NCBI GenBank assembly: GCA_016758965.1 | Contig: JAEPRB010000014.1 | Span: 62,001-126,000 of the forward strand | Reading direction: 5' to 3' | DNA: 64,000 bases | DNA from: Circinella minor | Taxonomy: Eukaryota > Mucoromycota > Mucoromycetes > Mucorales > Lichtheimiaceae | Part shown: positions 53,520-64,000 of the stretch, in pieces | Layout: each line of letters starts with the position of its first letter | Position numbering within the stretch: the first letter of the stretch is position 1 | The notes under the pieces: generated by a model | What the model was told of the DNA's origin: nothing | Database searches by the model: none | Seen by the model: the letters and a program-made list of their open reading frames with translations, nothing else | Position numbers and translations under genes: made by a program

Positions 53520-54609
53520 ATGTCAGGTACAGAAAATGAGGCACCAGCATCGTTACCTACGTCACCACTAGTCGAATCGGTATATATATTCAATGATTTT
53601 ATTTTTATTATTTTTATTATTCACTTTTATTCGTTGCTCATTCATAATACACTATTTATTTTCATGGCAGAAATCGTCGCGAGATTCGTCACCACAAGTC
53701 GAAACAAGTCCTTTAAAACTTGTTACTAATAATCGAGTACGGTTTTAATAAAAGATTCTAAACTTTTAGTACAGAACAAAGAGATTAATTAACTAATCGA
53801 TCTATTTTAGACTTTCACAACTGATAAATATGCCAAAAAACGAACACATATTCCTGATTTTAAAGTATATAACGAGGTAAAATAATTAAAAGATTCTTTT
53901 AAACTTATACGAATGGCTCGATGAACTTATGTACTATTTTTATTTATTTTTTTAGAATGTTATTAATCAACAACAATCGCCAACAGGCTCTCCAGTACGG
54001 AGCCCACTAAGTGAAAAGACGAGTACGCGGTTACCAACCATTGTAGTACCACCAGAACACGGTCGACGTTCACCCGCTGCGACGCGACCAAAGTCTCCAC
54101 CATCAATTTCCTCAATAAATAAAAAGCCGACACCATTGACTGAAAAAGTACGCGAAGCGCTCTATGATGCAACGGTAGACGAAGATGTAAAACACCAGGT
54201 GGCAAATCTTCAAAAACAACTTGAAGAACGACGAACACGACTTGAAAAATTAAAACAACAGAAAAATGAAAAAGATGAAGAATTACGAGAAGCAAGATCA
54301 AAAACAGCGTTATTACAACAACAATTAAAAGAAGTAATTCAAGTTAAAATACCACCCACAGAAAGGATGTTACAAGTAACTGAAGATGATGTGGAGCGTG
54401 TACGAGAACGTGTACGGCATTTAGAAAACGAGATCAATGATAATAAGGATATTGTTCAAGAATTTGCTCAGTTAACAGAAGATGGAGAAAAAGAAGCTAT
54501 GAACAAGGAGAAAGAAATTGACAACTTAATGAATCTGATACCCGAAAAATTAGTTAGGATTCAAGAATTGAAACAATTGCTTGGTTTAAGTAGTACTGAA
54601 GAAGAATGA
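53520..54609 (+). CDS. Coiled-coil protein, unknown function
   Basis: Four exons (53520-53579, 53671-53736, 53811-53876, 53956-54609) join in phase 0 throughout to 281 residues. The first 125 residues are Ser/Pro/Thr-rich with SP sites (SPTGSPVRSPLSEKT is one run) and could be phosphorylated. From about residue 130 the protein is a long coiled coil: HQVANLQKQLEERRTRLEKL, then DEELREARSKTALLQQQLKE, a break at IPPTERMLQVTEDD, then VRERVRHLENEINDNKDIV, ending LVRIQELKQLLGLSSTEEE. The layout resembles small cytoskeletal or spindle-associated proteins, but no family was recognised. The stop codon is 31 bp from the stop of the convergent gene. Confidence 0.8.
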
Positions 54610-54640
54610 AAAAACAAAAATAAATTGATTGATTAATTAA

Positions 54641-55825
54641 TTATCGTTTCTTTTTATTATTACTGTTGCTTTTTCTTGTTCCTTGTCTTTGTATTTGCGC
54701 TAACTCTTGTTTTCCAATATGTAACGTGGCTCCTCTCATTTTACCAACACCACTAGTAATACCAGGATCTCTATTCCTTTCTTTCTTTTTGCCTGCACTT
54801 GGTGCATATAAATGTTTCAGAGACTTATCATATAATCCAAGATTCTTGGCTTCTTGTAATCGTTTTTGTTCTCGTTCTCGTTTCTTTTCTTGCATACCCT
54901 TATGTATAGCTAGCGGCATTTTTAGATTGGCAGCTTTCTATATATTGAACAATATTTAATCATGAATTCATTATAACACTTTTTTTTTCCAACAAATATT
55001 ATTTATATACCTTTACACCCAAAGTTTCAAGTTTATCCATCATATGTTTCCTTCGTTCCTTTCCTGACATTTCATCTTTTTCTATATATATGTATTACAT
55101 ATATGCGATCTACTTAGTATATAATATGAAAATATTTGACATTGAATTTTACATAATACATACGATAATCTTCCAGAAGTTTCGAAGTGGCAAGAAGCTG
55201 ATTTAATTCGAAATCACGTTGTTGATTCTCTCTATAAAAACAGTCAGTCTATTTTTTTTTTTCTTCATAAATCAAATCCTAATTTTTTTTTTGTCTAACT
55301 TACTCTTCTTGCTGTTGTTCCTTTTCAGTCATTTTCTTTGGTGGTTTTCCATTTGATACAGGCTCTGCTTTTGATATTTTCGATGACTGCCATAAAAAAA
55401 AATAGCGTTGCTTAGTTACTGGTTGTTTGAGCTCCTCCTAAATGATATTTTTTTTTCATACCATGAATGCTTTTCTATCTAGACGATCGTCAACAGTTTG
55501 TTTGCTCAATGATGAATCGTCAAATACGACAATATCTGGACCATTTGTACTACTACTACTCTTCTTTATTTTGGGTTGTGCTGTTTTTTCTTTCTTGAGT
55601 TTTTTGATCAGTTGATCTCGACTTGGTTCACTGTTTCATGTATTATTGAGAAAAAAAAGAACTGGTTCAACTTGTGTATCATTGGCATTTCTTTTGTTTC
55701 AAACAACCTTTTCTTTTTTATTTTTTTTACCTAGAGGACCGCTTTTTGCCTAGTGTTCGTTGCAATTGGGTATTATTTGCAGTATTTGATTTAACACTAC
55801 TAATCAAGTCTGCTAATGAACTCAT
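54641..55825 (-). CDS. FAF1/C1orf131-like (DUF4602) ribosome-biogenesis protein
   Basis: Six exons (55731-55825, 55462-55630, 55304-55386, 55164-55231, 55011-55081, 54641-54937) join to 260 residues. It is small, very basic and Lys/Glu-rich with helical character. The C-terminal block RNRDPGITSGVGKMRGATL followed by HIGKQELAQI matches what I recall of the DUF4602 signature (R-D-x-G-x-x-x-x-x-G-x-x-x-x-G-x-L). DUF4602 contains human C1orf131 and yeast FAF1, components of 40S pre-ribosome/SSU processome assembly. The segment GPDIVVFDDSSLSKQ near residue 60 also resembles the conserved (V/I)VVF(D/E)(D/E) patch of this family. Nucleolar localisation is expected. One acceptor (exon 4) has two adjacent AG options; the one used is the only one that keeps frame. 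Confidence 0.75.
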
Positions 55826-56208
55826 ATTTATTCTAAGTATTAAACTTGCTTAAGAAACGCCACTCAATTGTCAAATGGCAAGAATTTTTTTTAACCACAG
55901 TATGTCGGATGAAATATTTAGCCTCAGTATCCATGACACTTTATGTAACACCATTTATAAGTAGTTTATATGTACCTTTACATTCTGTGGTCATTGAATG
56001 CTATCATTATAATATAGACACTAGATGAATTATTAAATTACTTTTATCTGTGATGTGGTATGTTTATTATTATCATTATTATTATTTATGATGTAAATTA
56101 GTTCAAGTGTGCTTTTTTTTTTTGGATGAATTGTGTTACTATAATGGTTGCCAATCCAGTGGCTAAATGTATAATCATATATTGTCAAAAGTTTGTCCTG
56201 AAATGCTT
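55826..56208. other. Short intergenic region
   Basis: 383 bp between the start of the FAF1-like gene and the end of COX16, both on the minus strand. It should hold the FAF1-like promoter. No other feature seen. Confidence 0.5.
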
Positions 56209-56703
56209 TTATTCAACACCTTCCGGTCGATCAATGCGAACTTGTTCCCAATCTTCATCCGTCTTGGCTTGTAAACGCTACAGTAATAATAATAATAGTA
56301 AATAGATAATCTATTAGAAAAGACCCCATATTTCTTATTGTTTTTTTAAATGCTTTTTTTTTTACCCAGTATTCTTCTTGTAAACTTAATTTGCGTCGAT
56401 TTTTATCCATTCCTAATGCTTCTTCTTTGGCAACCTGGGATAATAATAAATATAATGGAGTTTTGAATAAATATATATATAAATATAAATAGATATATGT
56501 AATCAACAGCTTCTTACCTTTTTATGTCGCATATCACGATGGTCATATCGTGTTTGTGTAAGTTGGGAAAGTCCAAAAGATCCACCAATAATGATTGCAA
56601 TAAATGGAAGTCCAAAAAAAAGAAATGGTCGCTTTTTTACTTTGGCAGCAAGTGGATCAAATGTACCTTTTTTTCCATATGGTTTTGCTTGAAATGTACC
56701 CAT
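56209..56703 (-). CDS. COX16: Cytochrome c oxidase assembly protein COX16
   Basis: Three exons (56518-56703, 56366-56434, 56209-56277), all in phase 0, join to 107 residues. COX16 is an inner mitochondrial membrane protein needed to assemble complex IV, linked to COX1/COX2 maturation. The start is the ATG of MGTFQAKPYGKKGTFDPLAA; a TTG three codons upstream is not used as a start in eukaryotes. One membrane span, PFLFFGLPFIAIIIGGSFGL, lies at about residues 26-45. The family motif SQLTQTRYDHRDMRHKKV follows, then ALGMDKNRRKLSLQEEYWRL and the C-terminal DEDWEQVRIDRPEGVE. Length and motif order match fungal COX16 very well. Confidence 0.95.
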
Positions 56704-58582
56704 TGTTGACAACTCAGTCTAATAGTAAAAGAAAATGTGTGTATTTTTTATGTGTGCGTTGGAGTTTAAGTTGGAAATTGAAAATTCGACCATACAAAAT
56801 AAAGAGCCATCAACCTGCGGGGATAGAAAAATGGCATGGTTACCAATTCACGGCAAAGAAGAATAAACATGTGCTGTATCAAGAAAGGATGCTCTTGTTT
56901 AGACTTTTATTTTACATTCATCATTACTATGAACGAAAAACCAATAATTTTGCTAATAATAATAATAGTATGATCGACGAAAGAATTGTACTTTTCTAGA
57001 GCTATATGATTTGGGAACTTGTTGTAGACATCAATTACAAGCAAAAGATGAAAGGAAAAAAAATGTATAAGGAATCAATCAGCAACAATAATATGTTTTT
57101 ATACTGTAACACCTCACTACAATACAAAAGACTGACAGTACGTAAAACTGTAAAAATGGTCAATTTATTACAACAAAACAAAGATATATCTACAGTTAAC
57201 TTAACCAGCACAAGATCATTCTAACTGTTAAATTATAAAAGAGATAACGGTACCATCACTTTTTCATCCTCAATTCCTCTTCTAATGTGTGTTTATATTG
57301 AAGAATATTGGTTGATGTAAAATTAGTCTAAAGAGTTCAAAAGAATGATAAAAAATATAGTCAATTTATCATCCTGATTAAGTATAGCAATCGACATATC
57401 TATATATGTTATAGGTATAATTTATGTATAAACCATGTATTACTCTATTAGAATTTAATTATGCATAACATGATCATACTGAAGAAATAATTTATCCAAA
57501 GTATGCTACATCTCTACCAGTACAGTCAGCAAGTAATGCTCTTTACTATTTAATGGCACAGGTACGTTAGTATATCGACGCAATCAATTATTCATCATCA
57601 AAGGTAGATGCGACGTACGTATTTTTGAAATGCTTCTGAACTAATATGTAGTTATTTGATAATGAGAGTCGCTATAAACACATCATTTCTATCATTTTTT
57701 AAAGGCAAACAACGATTTGTTTTAATTATATCGTAACCCCATCTTTACATCACCCACACAGTTATTATACTTATATATCTTGAAATATTAATGAAAATAA
57801 AAACAACAGTTTATTTTTTCATGAATAACATCCAAAATTTTTTGTATCTTTTCTCACTACATGTATCGTTATTTGTACAAGTGGGCATTGTAGTTCATAT
57901 GTAGAAATACTCAACAAGAAGTATATATTTCTAATGTTACATATAAGCGTCTAACTAGATGCTATTGATGTTGACGATAATGGTGTCACTATAGTTTATA
58001 TGGGCTTAAATAGTTGTCAGATAACTTTTCATTTGTGGAATGTCTGTCGCAATACGTACTCTTTGATAATGATTCGTTGGGATTTGATTATCCTGTAATT
58101 ATTCAAAGTTTTCTATATTGCCTCTTTAAAAGTTGGATATCTGTTTTTGCTATTATTTTCTATCACAAATTTTGAAGTAGTTATAAGGACTAGTAAAAAT
58201 ATATATTGAAATTAATAATGAAAAACTTACCATAATATAAAATAGAATAAATTTAGAAGATTTTTTTTAAACCACTTTAAAAACTTGCCATGAGGAATAA
58301 TAGCAAAAACAAATATTCAACTTAAAATAGGGATTTTGGTATAGGGCGTTGTCAAAAATGCAAAAAAAAAGACAAAAAGCTCCGCTTATGCTTTTTTTGG
58401 ATTGTGGCGAGCGAAGATTTTTTTCCCGCTAGTTTTGCGAAGCAGAATAATATTTTTTTTTGTTTGTTTCCATAACCGACATACAAAACTACATTCCTTT
58501 TGATCGATCTTGTGTTGCTGTTATAATAGATCACCTTATCTTTTCTATTTCTCGGAATTCTTTTTTTTAAAAAAAAGTCGTC
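56704..58582. other. Divergent intergenic region, no gene seen
   Basis: About 1.9 kb between COX16 (-) and UTP17 (+). Plus-strand open frames at 56604-56999 and 57006-57224 are Lys/Asn/Tyr-rich products of A-rich sequence with no recognisable domain. Some TACGTA palindromes occur (about 57142, 57617, 58052). Confidence 0.5.
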
Positions 58583-61500
58583 ATGGTCACCAAAACAGAA
58601 AAAAGCAACAAACGTCGCTCGAACAAAAAAGAAAAACAAATTGAATCCAATGACGATCCTGCCACGCCTGTCATGAATGGTGGTTCCAACAACAATAAAC
58701 AAACTTCGAATGTCACAGTACAACAACCCCAAAAGAGATCTCTAGTGGTTTCTAAAACTGCTGGTGGAAAGATCAGCGACTATCCCATTGTATTTACTAA
58801 AGACTCGAGGTAAAACTTTTTTTTATTTTATTTTTCACCCATTCTGTCAAATAAAACGATTTATTTGACTATGGAAAGAAAAAAGAATCGTGTGAGATAT
58901 TAAAAAACTTGAGTATATAAAAAATATATTTTTTTATAGATATCTTTTTGCATGCACAGGATCGTCGATCAAAATTTACAGTGTTGCTACAGGTGCAGCA
59001 TTAAAGGTCCTGTCAAAAACGGGATCAACAGGTGGTCATACAAAGATGGTGACTAATGTAGCATTAAATCCAAAAAACCCAATGCAATTATATTCCGCTA
59101 GTTCGGATGGTACAATTAAATTATGGGATTATAATGATGATGTTCTATTAAAGGTAAGAAAAACAAGGAGCTGGGATGGAAGGATGGGTAAAAGTGATCA
59201 TTGAGTTACAAGGCTAAACAATATTTTTTGCCATTATTATTATTAGACATTCCATGTACGACAAGCTGTTGAACATATGGTTATATGTCCAAATGATCCA
59301 GATTATGCTTATTTAGTTACCAAAGTTGAAAACGATGATAATAATGATGACGATGGTGATGATGATGATGATGATGATGAAGGTAATAATGATAATGATA
59401 AAATAAAAGAAATAAAGGTCACTTTAGGTTTATTGATCGTCCCGCATTTATGGATAGTTTCTAAAGGAAAGAATTACACAATTTGTCGATATTATCTTGG
59501 ATCGGATGAAATACAACCACACAAGAAACGACGAGTTATTTTACGCAGTCAAGACTGTTTCGGTATTGACGTTTCTACAGATGGAAAATATCTTGCAATT
59601 GCTTCGAGATCTGTTCTTATTTGGCCAGTAACCGAAGGTGATGGAGACGTACCATGGTCACAACTTCAAGTGTAAGTTATTTTTTCTTTTAAAAAACACA
59701 AGTACATGACAGGTTTGTTATGACAAAAAATATATATTCAAATGTACCTAATGTTGGATTGACATATATACATATAGATGGCCAGTCCAGAATCCCAGAA
59801 AACTTAAATTTAGTCCTATGAAACATTGTTTGGCAGTTGGCAACGATGCAGGCGAATTGATAGTATGTTATTTCACTCCCGACAACTTGGCTAAACCAAG
59901 ATTATCAAATAATCAATGGCATCATACCGAAATTCGTGCATTACATTTTATGGCGGATGGTATATATGTTCTTACCGGTGGTGATGAAGCTGTACTTGTT
60001 TTTTGGCAATTGGAAACTGGATTCAAACAATTTTTGCCTCGTTTGGGTGGTGAAATTAATTCAATTTCTGTGTCACCTGACCACAAATATTATTGCGTTG
60101 GTTTAGCAGATAATTCAATTCGTTTAATTAACAGTATTACTCAAAAGATTGATCAAGTGATCCAAGGTCTTCAGTATGGTAAATATTTATTCAAGATGAA
60201 GAAGAAAGAGAAAATATCATGTAAAGCAGAAGTTAATACGAAAATTCGTACTATTATTACTACTTTTGTTAGGCAACAAAACTCCACCATTATCTGGTTT
60301 GGTAGTCGAACCAAGATATCGAAACGTTGTATTGAATGGTGTGGATGGAAGTGTGCAATTTTACAATCCTAATTCAGATGCTCATGTTGCTGAAGTGGAA
60401 GTTGTTCCTGTTTCGCGTAACCAAAGTAGTGACAATAAATTCGTACGTGCCAATGTTCAACATACAGCATTTCTCGCCAATGGCGAATGGATGGCAACAG
60501 TGGATAAACGTGATGATTTTGTAAATACATCAGAACAACACTTGAAATTCTGGAGATGGGATCCTGATACTCAATCTTATGCATTGCATACACGTGTCGA
60601 TAAACCTCATGCTGGCAATATCACATCTATTACTTTTAATTCTGCTTCTAGTCGAGGAGGTCGACCTATGGCAATCACTACTTCAGATGATAAAACGTTT
60701 AAGGTGTGGCATTTTACATCCAATTTGGGAACAGCTTATGATAGTGATGAAGAAGCTTGGACTTGTCGATCCATTGGTCTTTATCGTCGTGATATTCCAG
60801 AAGCAGCCTCATTTTCGGCTGATGGAAGTATTCTTGCTGTCGCATTTGGATCTTTGATCACTCTTTGGGATCCATATGAGAATTGTATTCGTCAAGTATT
60901 GGCACAATCATGTGAAGAAAACATAAATACTTTGCGTTTTGTTGGTGATAGTCCTTACTTATTGGCAGCATCAAAAACTCATATTACTGTATGGAATATG
61001 TTGACGTGTACAGGTAAGAAGAACCCCATACATAAAAAACAAAAGTTAACGGACGTTAATTATTTCTTTTATTCTTCTCAATATAACTTTTCTAGTATGG
61101 TGGAGTTATAAAATTAAAGCATCACATATTGCAGTCGATACTTTATCAACAAGAATTGCTGTTGTTTGTAATAATGAAAAACGAAAAGAATCACTTTTTG
61201 CATTATTTGATGCCAAATCCGCTACACCTGTTGCTTTACGTCACTCGAATCAAATCTGCAACGCTCTTACATTTATTCCACGAACCGTTAAGGATATCAC
61301 CAAGGGACGTAGTGATATGATTTGTTTGACCGAAAAACTTGCTCTTGAAATCATATCTGTCGTTGATCCATCAGCAGCAACAGCCAAATCATCATTAGAA
61401 GAAAAAGATACCAGCATACAAACAACTGCAGAACCAACTGATAAAAGATTGTTGGATGATATATTTGGTAAGCGATCACAAGAGCGAAATGAAAAGGCTG

Positions 61501-62046
61501 AAGAAGAAAAGTTACGAACACAAACTGCTGCCAAGTTACGGGAACAAGCTATGCAAAAGGAAACCATTTCTGATGGACGAGCGAACGAAGAAGACCAAGA
61601 TGCTGTATTGGGAGCACCAAGTCATGCATTACCTTCTGTTGAAGCAGTATTTGATACCTTCATGGGGTCTCTCATGAAATTACGCATTTCAGATACTACT
61701 GATAATGAGCAAGTAGAAGATGCAATGGATATTGACGAAGAAGAACAAGATAATCATAGTGTAACATCATCACAATCACAAGAACATATTACAGAATCAT
61801 TTATTCTTGAAGAACTACCATCATTAAATGCATATTTTGCCGATCTTATAAAACCTAAAGGTAAAAATAATAGATTATTGTAGCTATCAAGGAATTTAAA
61901 GGTAGAACAAAATTAAAAACTAAACAATCCATTTTTTTATATGTATAACAGCTAATAACACTACAACATCACAAAACGATCCTGTTTCATCTGATACGGA
62001 TGATTCAGATGACGATGAAGAAGACCCAAATGAAATTGACTGGTAG
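58583..62046 (+). CDS. UTP17: UTP17/NAN1 (WDR75) WD40 protein of the SSU processome
   Basis: Seven exons (58583-58809, 58940-59153, 59247-59671, 59778-60178, 60273-61013, 61096-61860, 61952-62046) join to 955 residues. UTP17 is a UtpA (t-UTP) component that binds the 5' ETS of nascent pre-rRNA and supports rRNA transcription. After a basic N-terminus, WD40 repeats begin at YLFACTGSSIKIYSVATGAA; others include LYSASSDGTIKLWDYNDD, HFMADGIYVLTGGDEAVLVF, VSPDHKYYCVGLADNSIRLI and LKFWRWDPDTQSYALHTRVD. The family segment TSDDKTFKVWHF and the second-propeller segment WWSYKIKASHIAVDTLSTRI are present. The C-terminus is acidic and ends DPNEIDW. An acidic Asp/Asn run near residues 162-185 comes from a GAT trinucleotide repeat (about 59331-59380). 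Two tandem propellers and length match fungal NAN1/UTP17. Confidence 0.92.
59331..59400 (+). repeat. GAT trinucleotide repeat encoding an Asp-rich loop
   Basis: An imperfect GAT/AAT repeat inside exon 3 of UTP17 encodes an Asp/Asn-rich run within a WD40 loop. It keeps frame, and its length is likely to vary. Confidence 0.8.
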
Positions 62047-62485
62047 TAATAATAGTAGTAACAATAATAATTATAATAGAGAGATATCATGTTCTTTTCC
62101 CTGCTTTTTTGTTTTAATAATTTGACATCATCATCATCATCATTTTTTGTTTTTCATATTTTTTTTTTGCACTGTTAAATAATTGGCTTGTAACTTTATT
62201 TTTGTTTGTTTGTTTGAGTGTATAAAGATATGTTGTATATATGTTGAATGGATTTGATGGATGGATGGATGTATTGTTTTTTTTTAAATAAGGTGAAAAA
62301 AAAGTGTAATAATTAATTGATGGAAAAAATGCAGAAATAAATCGAATGATGAAGCGGGAGGATGTTAAGAAAAAGAGAACTCTATACAAAGTTTGTGTAT
62401 GTGTGTGTGCATGTTTGCGTGTTAAGAGAAAAGGAGAAGATATGGAAATGAAATGTTATCAATTTTTGTTTTAGTAATTTTTGTT
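62047..62485. other. Convergent intergenic region
   Basis: About 440 bp of 3' flanks of two convergent genes, with short TCA, TGGA and TG repeats. No gene seen. Confidence 0.5.
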
Positions 62486-64000
62486 TTACAAGGAAAAGAT
62501 GTCCAATGGAAGAATAATATTTGAATCACCAGCTTCATAAGCTTGTGTTCGTTCTTCCATAATGCGTTTAGTAAAACTACTTTGTTTTCCACACACAGTT
62601 GGTTTACCAGCCAGAAAATATTGAGCACGCATAGCAACCAACTTATCAACAATACCTAATACACTTGAGTCTGGTGGTTTCGCATAAGGTGGTACTGGAA
62701 TAATGTTCCAATTCTTTTCAGGAAGTTCATTATATGGAATAGGTTGATTTTCCTTTTGCAATGTTGTTACTGTTACATCCAATCGTTCATATACGTATTC
62801 TATTGCATCATGATGTTGTTGTTTCAGTTCGTTTAGTTTGAATGACATGGACTCAGGTTGAGCAATCGATGATCGTAGTAAGTGAGGGTAGTCGGTCAGC
62901 AAGAATAATTTGAGAGGTTGTTGATCATGTTGGGCTTCAATGGATTGAACCTTGCTAACAAGTGATTCTGCACAAGGTACCATATTATCCACAGGGTCCA
63001 ATCGTTCCATTCGCCAATGAATTGCCACATAAGGAGATAATTGATTTGCAATTTGATCAGCAAGATGGATCCATCGATCGTTATATGTCAAAGGTTTAGC
63101 TACTTGAGGTTCTTCAATATAGCCAAATCTACATTATTATATAAAAATAGGGTGTTTTTTTTTTGTGGTTAAGACGTGTACAAAATTATGATCATTTTAC
63201 TGCGTAAAATGCATAAAAAATATAAATGTAAGTGTTACCTTCGATCATAATACAAGCTAATCACATCTAATGGAGGAGCTGGGTTTACTTGACCAACATA
63301 TTCCTGATCTAGTGTTTCTTCACCCAAAGCATTTAATAAAATTTCTGTATAGTTGCCAACACGCCTACTAAACGTTTCTGGATCCTCAAGAGTAAAATGT
63401 TTTCTAGGTCTATCTGTATAATCCAGTAAGTCTTTGAAGCAATTTTCAGCCTTGTCGAGAAAATGGAAATTAGGATTAATATCGACTACGACTTCTTGAG
63501 ATGTCGGAATTGATCCAGTTTGCTGCCGTTCCGAAATCCACTCACGGAAATCTTCCATAGTGATATAATTAAAAAAGCGTTTGTTTCTTTCAAGCCATTC
63601 ACTGCTATAATAAAAACTGAATGGAAAATGTCGACAGGCACCTAAATGAGAACTGTGAACATTGGGTAATACAATCGTACGACCCAGTTTGCCGGATAAA
63701 AATGATAATTGTCGAAAATGTTCTTGTGCTTTGGATTCTAATTTTTTTTATGTGAAACAAAAACAAAAACAAAAAAATAATTAATATATTTATTACCTTA
63801 TTAAGATTATTAATATTTCTTATATTATTTCTTACCTTGTTCTGTAATGGCAATAGGAAGCATAAATTGACAATGGTCACGGCCACAATATTTTTGATCA
63901 ATTTGACGTCGCATGACTTCACGTTCACGTTGCTTAATCAAATCATGATCTATTTCCATATAACCGTCTTGTTGATTGACTTCATGTTCTTGGGGTTTTA
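62486..64000 (-). CDS. Protein O-fucosyltransferase-like protein (5'-truncated by window edge)
   Basis: Three exons are visible (63836-64000 and beyond, 63239-63737, 62486-63128); the N-terminus lies outside the window. Visible residues total about 435. Landmarks: CGRDHCQFMLPIAITEQESK, SFLSGKLGRTIVLPNVHSS, GACRHFPFSFYYSSEWLER, and the donor-binding-type motif LSPYVAIHWRMERLDP followed by KLFLLTDYPHLLRSS. A C-terminal KWD-like helix is replaced by GIVDKLVAMRAQYFLAGKPT with a conserved-looking GKQSSFTKRIMEER. The IHWRxE motif and overall order fit the GDP-fucose protein O-fucosyltransferase-like (PF10250) superfamily, which in fungi usually comprises Golgi type II proteins. The presence of a membrane anchor cannot be judged because the start is missing. 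Donor and acceptor are unknown. Joins keep frame. Confidence 0.82.

Noticed and set aside
56604..57224. Two plus-strand frames upstream of UTP17
   Set aside because: Lys/Asn/Tyr-rich products of A-rich intergenic DNA; the first overlaps COX16 antisense.
59380..59416. Possible mini-intron in UTP17 exon 3 (GTAATA..AAAG)
   Set aside because: At about 36 nt it is shorter than the other introns, has no clear branch point, and the frame is continuous without it.

Overview
This window comes from an AT-rich fungal genome. It has dense genes with many short GT..AG introns (mostly 50-120 nt), fungal families (Zn2Cys6 regulator, COX16, UTP18, UTP17, homoserine kinase THR1) and long AT-rich intergenic stretches. 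Codon preference, polyglutamine/polyserine-rich proteins and the style of the degraded element at 13.6-15.5 kb fit an early-diverging Mucoromycota (Mucorales-like) fungus. The species cannot be named from sequence alone. Gene models below were spliced by hand; each model with a complete CDS keeps one open frame across all joins.

Layout, left to right: RPS14/uS11 (-), a 3.3 kb gap with possible coding debris, a Zn2Cys6 transcription factor (+), a large disordered protein with a His/Cys-rich tail (-), a degenerate mobile-element-like locus flanked by 13-bp inverted repeats (13.63-15.48 kb), an STK16/ENV7-like kinase (+), a 3.8 kb gap, a 1795-residue SEL1-repeat protein (+), a single-pass cell-surface protein with a GC-AG intron (-), a DUF202-type membrane protein (+), a PHAF1/UPF0183 protein (+), a conserved-looking coiled-coil protein (-), UTP18 (+), a degraded stretch, PAM18/TIM14 (-) divergent from ATP2 (+), a disordered coiled-coil protein (+), a 2.8 kb gap very rich in the palindrome TACGTA, homoserine kinase (+), a cysteine-rich type I membrane protein (+), a coiled-coil protein (+) ending 31 bp from a convergent FAF1/C1orf131-like protein (-), COX16 (-), UTP17/NAN1 (+), and a partial protein O-fucosyltransferase-like gene (-) running off the right edge.

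Most genes are ordinary housekeeping genes. Two functional themes recur. The first is small-subunit ribosome production: RPS14, UTP18, the FAF1-like protein and UTP17. The second is mitochondrial function: ATP2, PAM18 and COX16. No tRNA, rRNA or CRISPR array was recognised. The most unusual items are the decayed element whose reading frames recall a divergent serine-recombinase pattern, the TACGTA-dense intergenic region, an in-frame intron whose retention would add a hydrophobic segment to the SEL1 protein, start-codon-only first exons in two genes, and a GC-AG intron.
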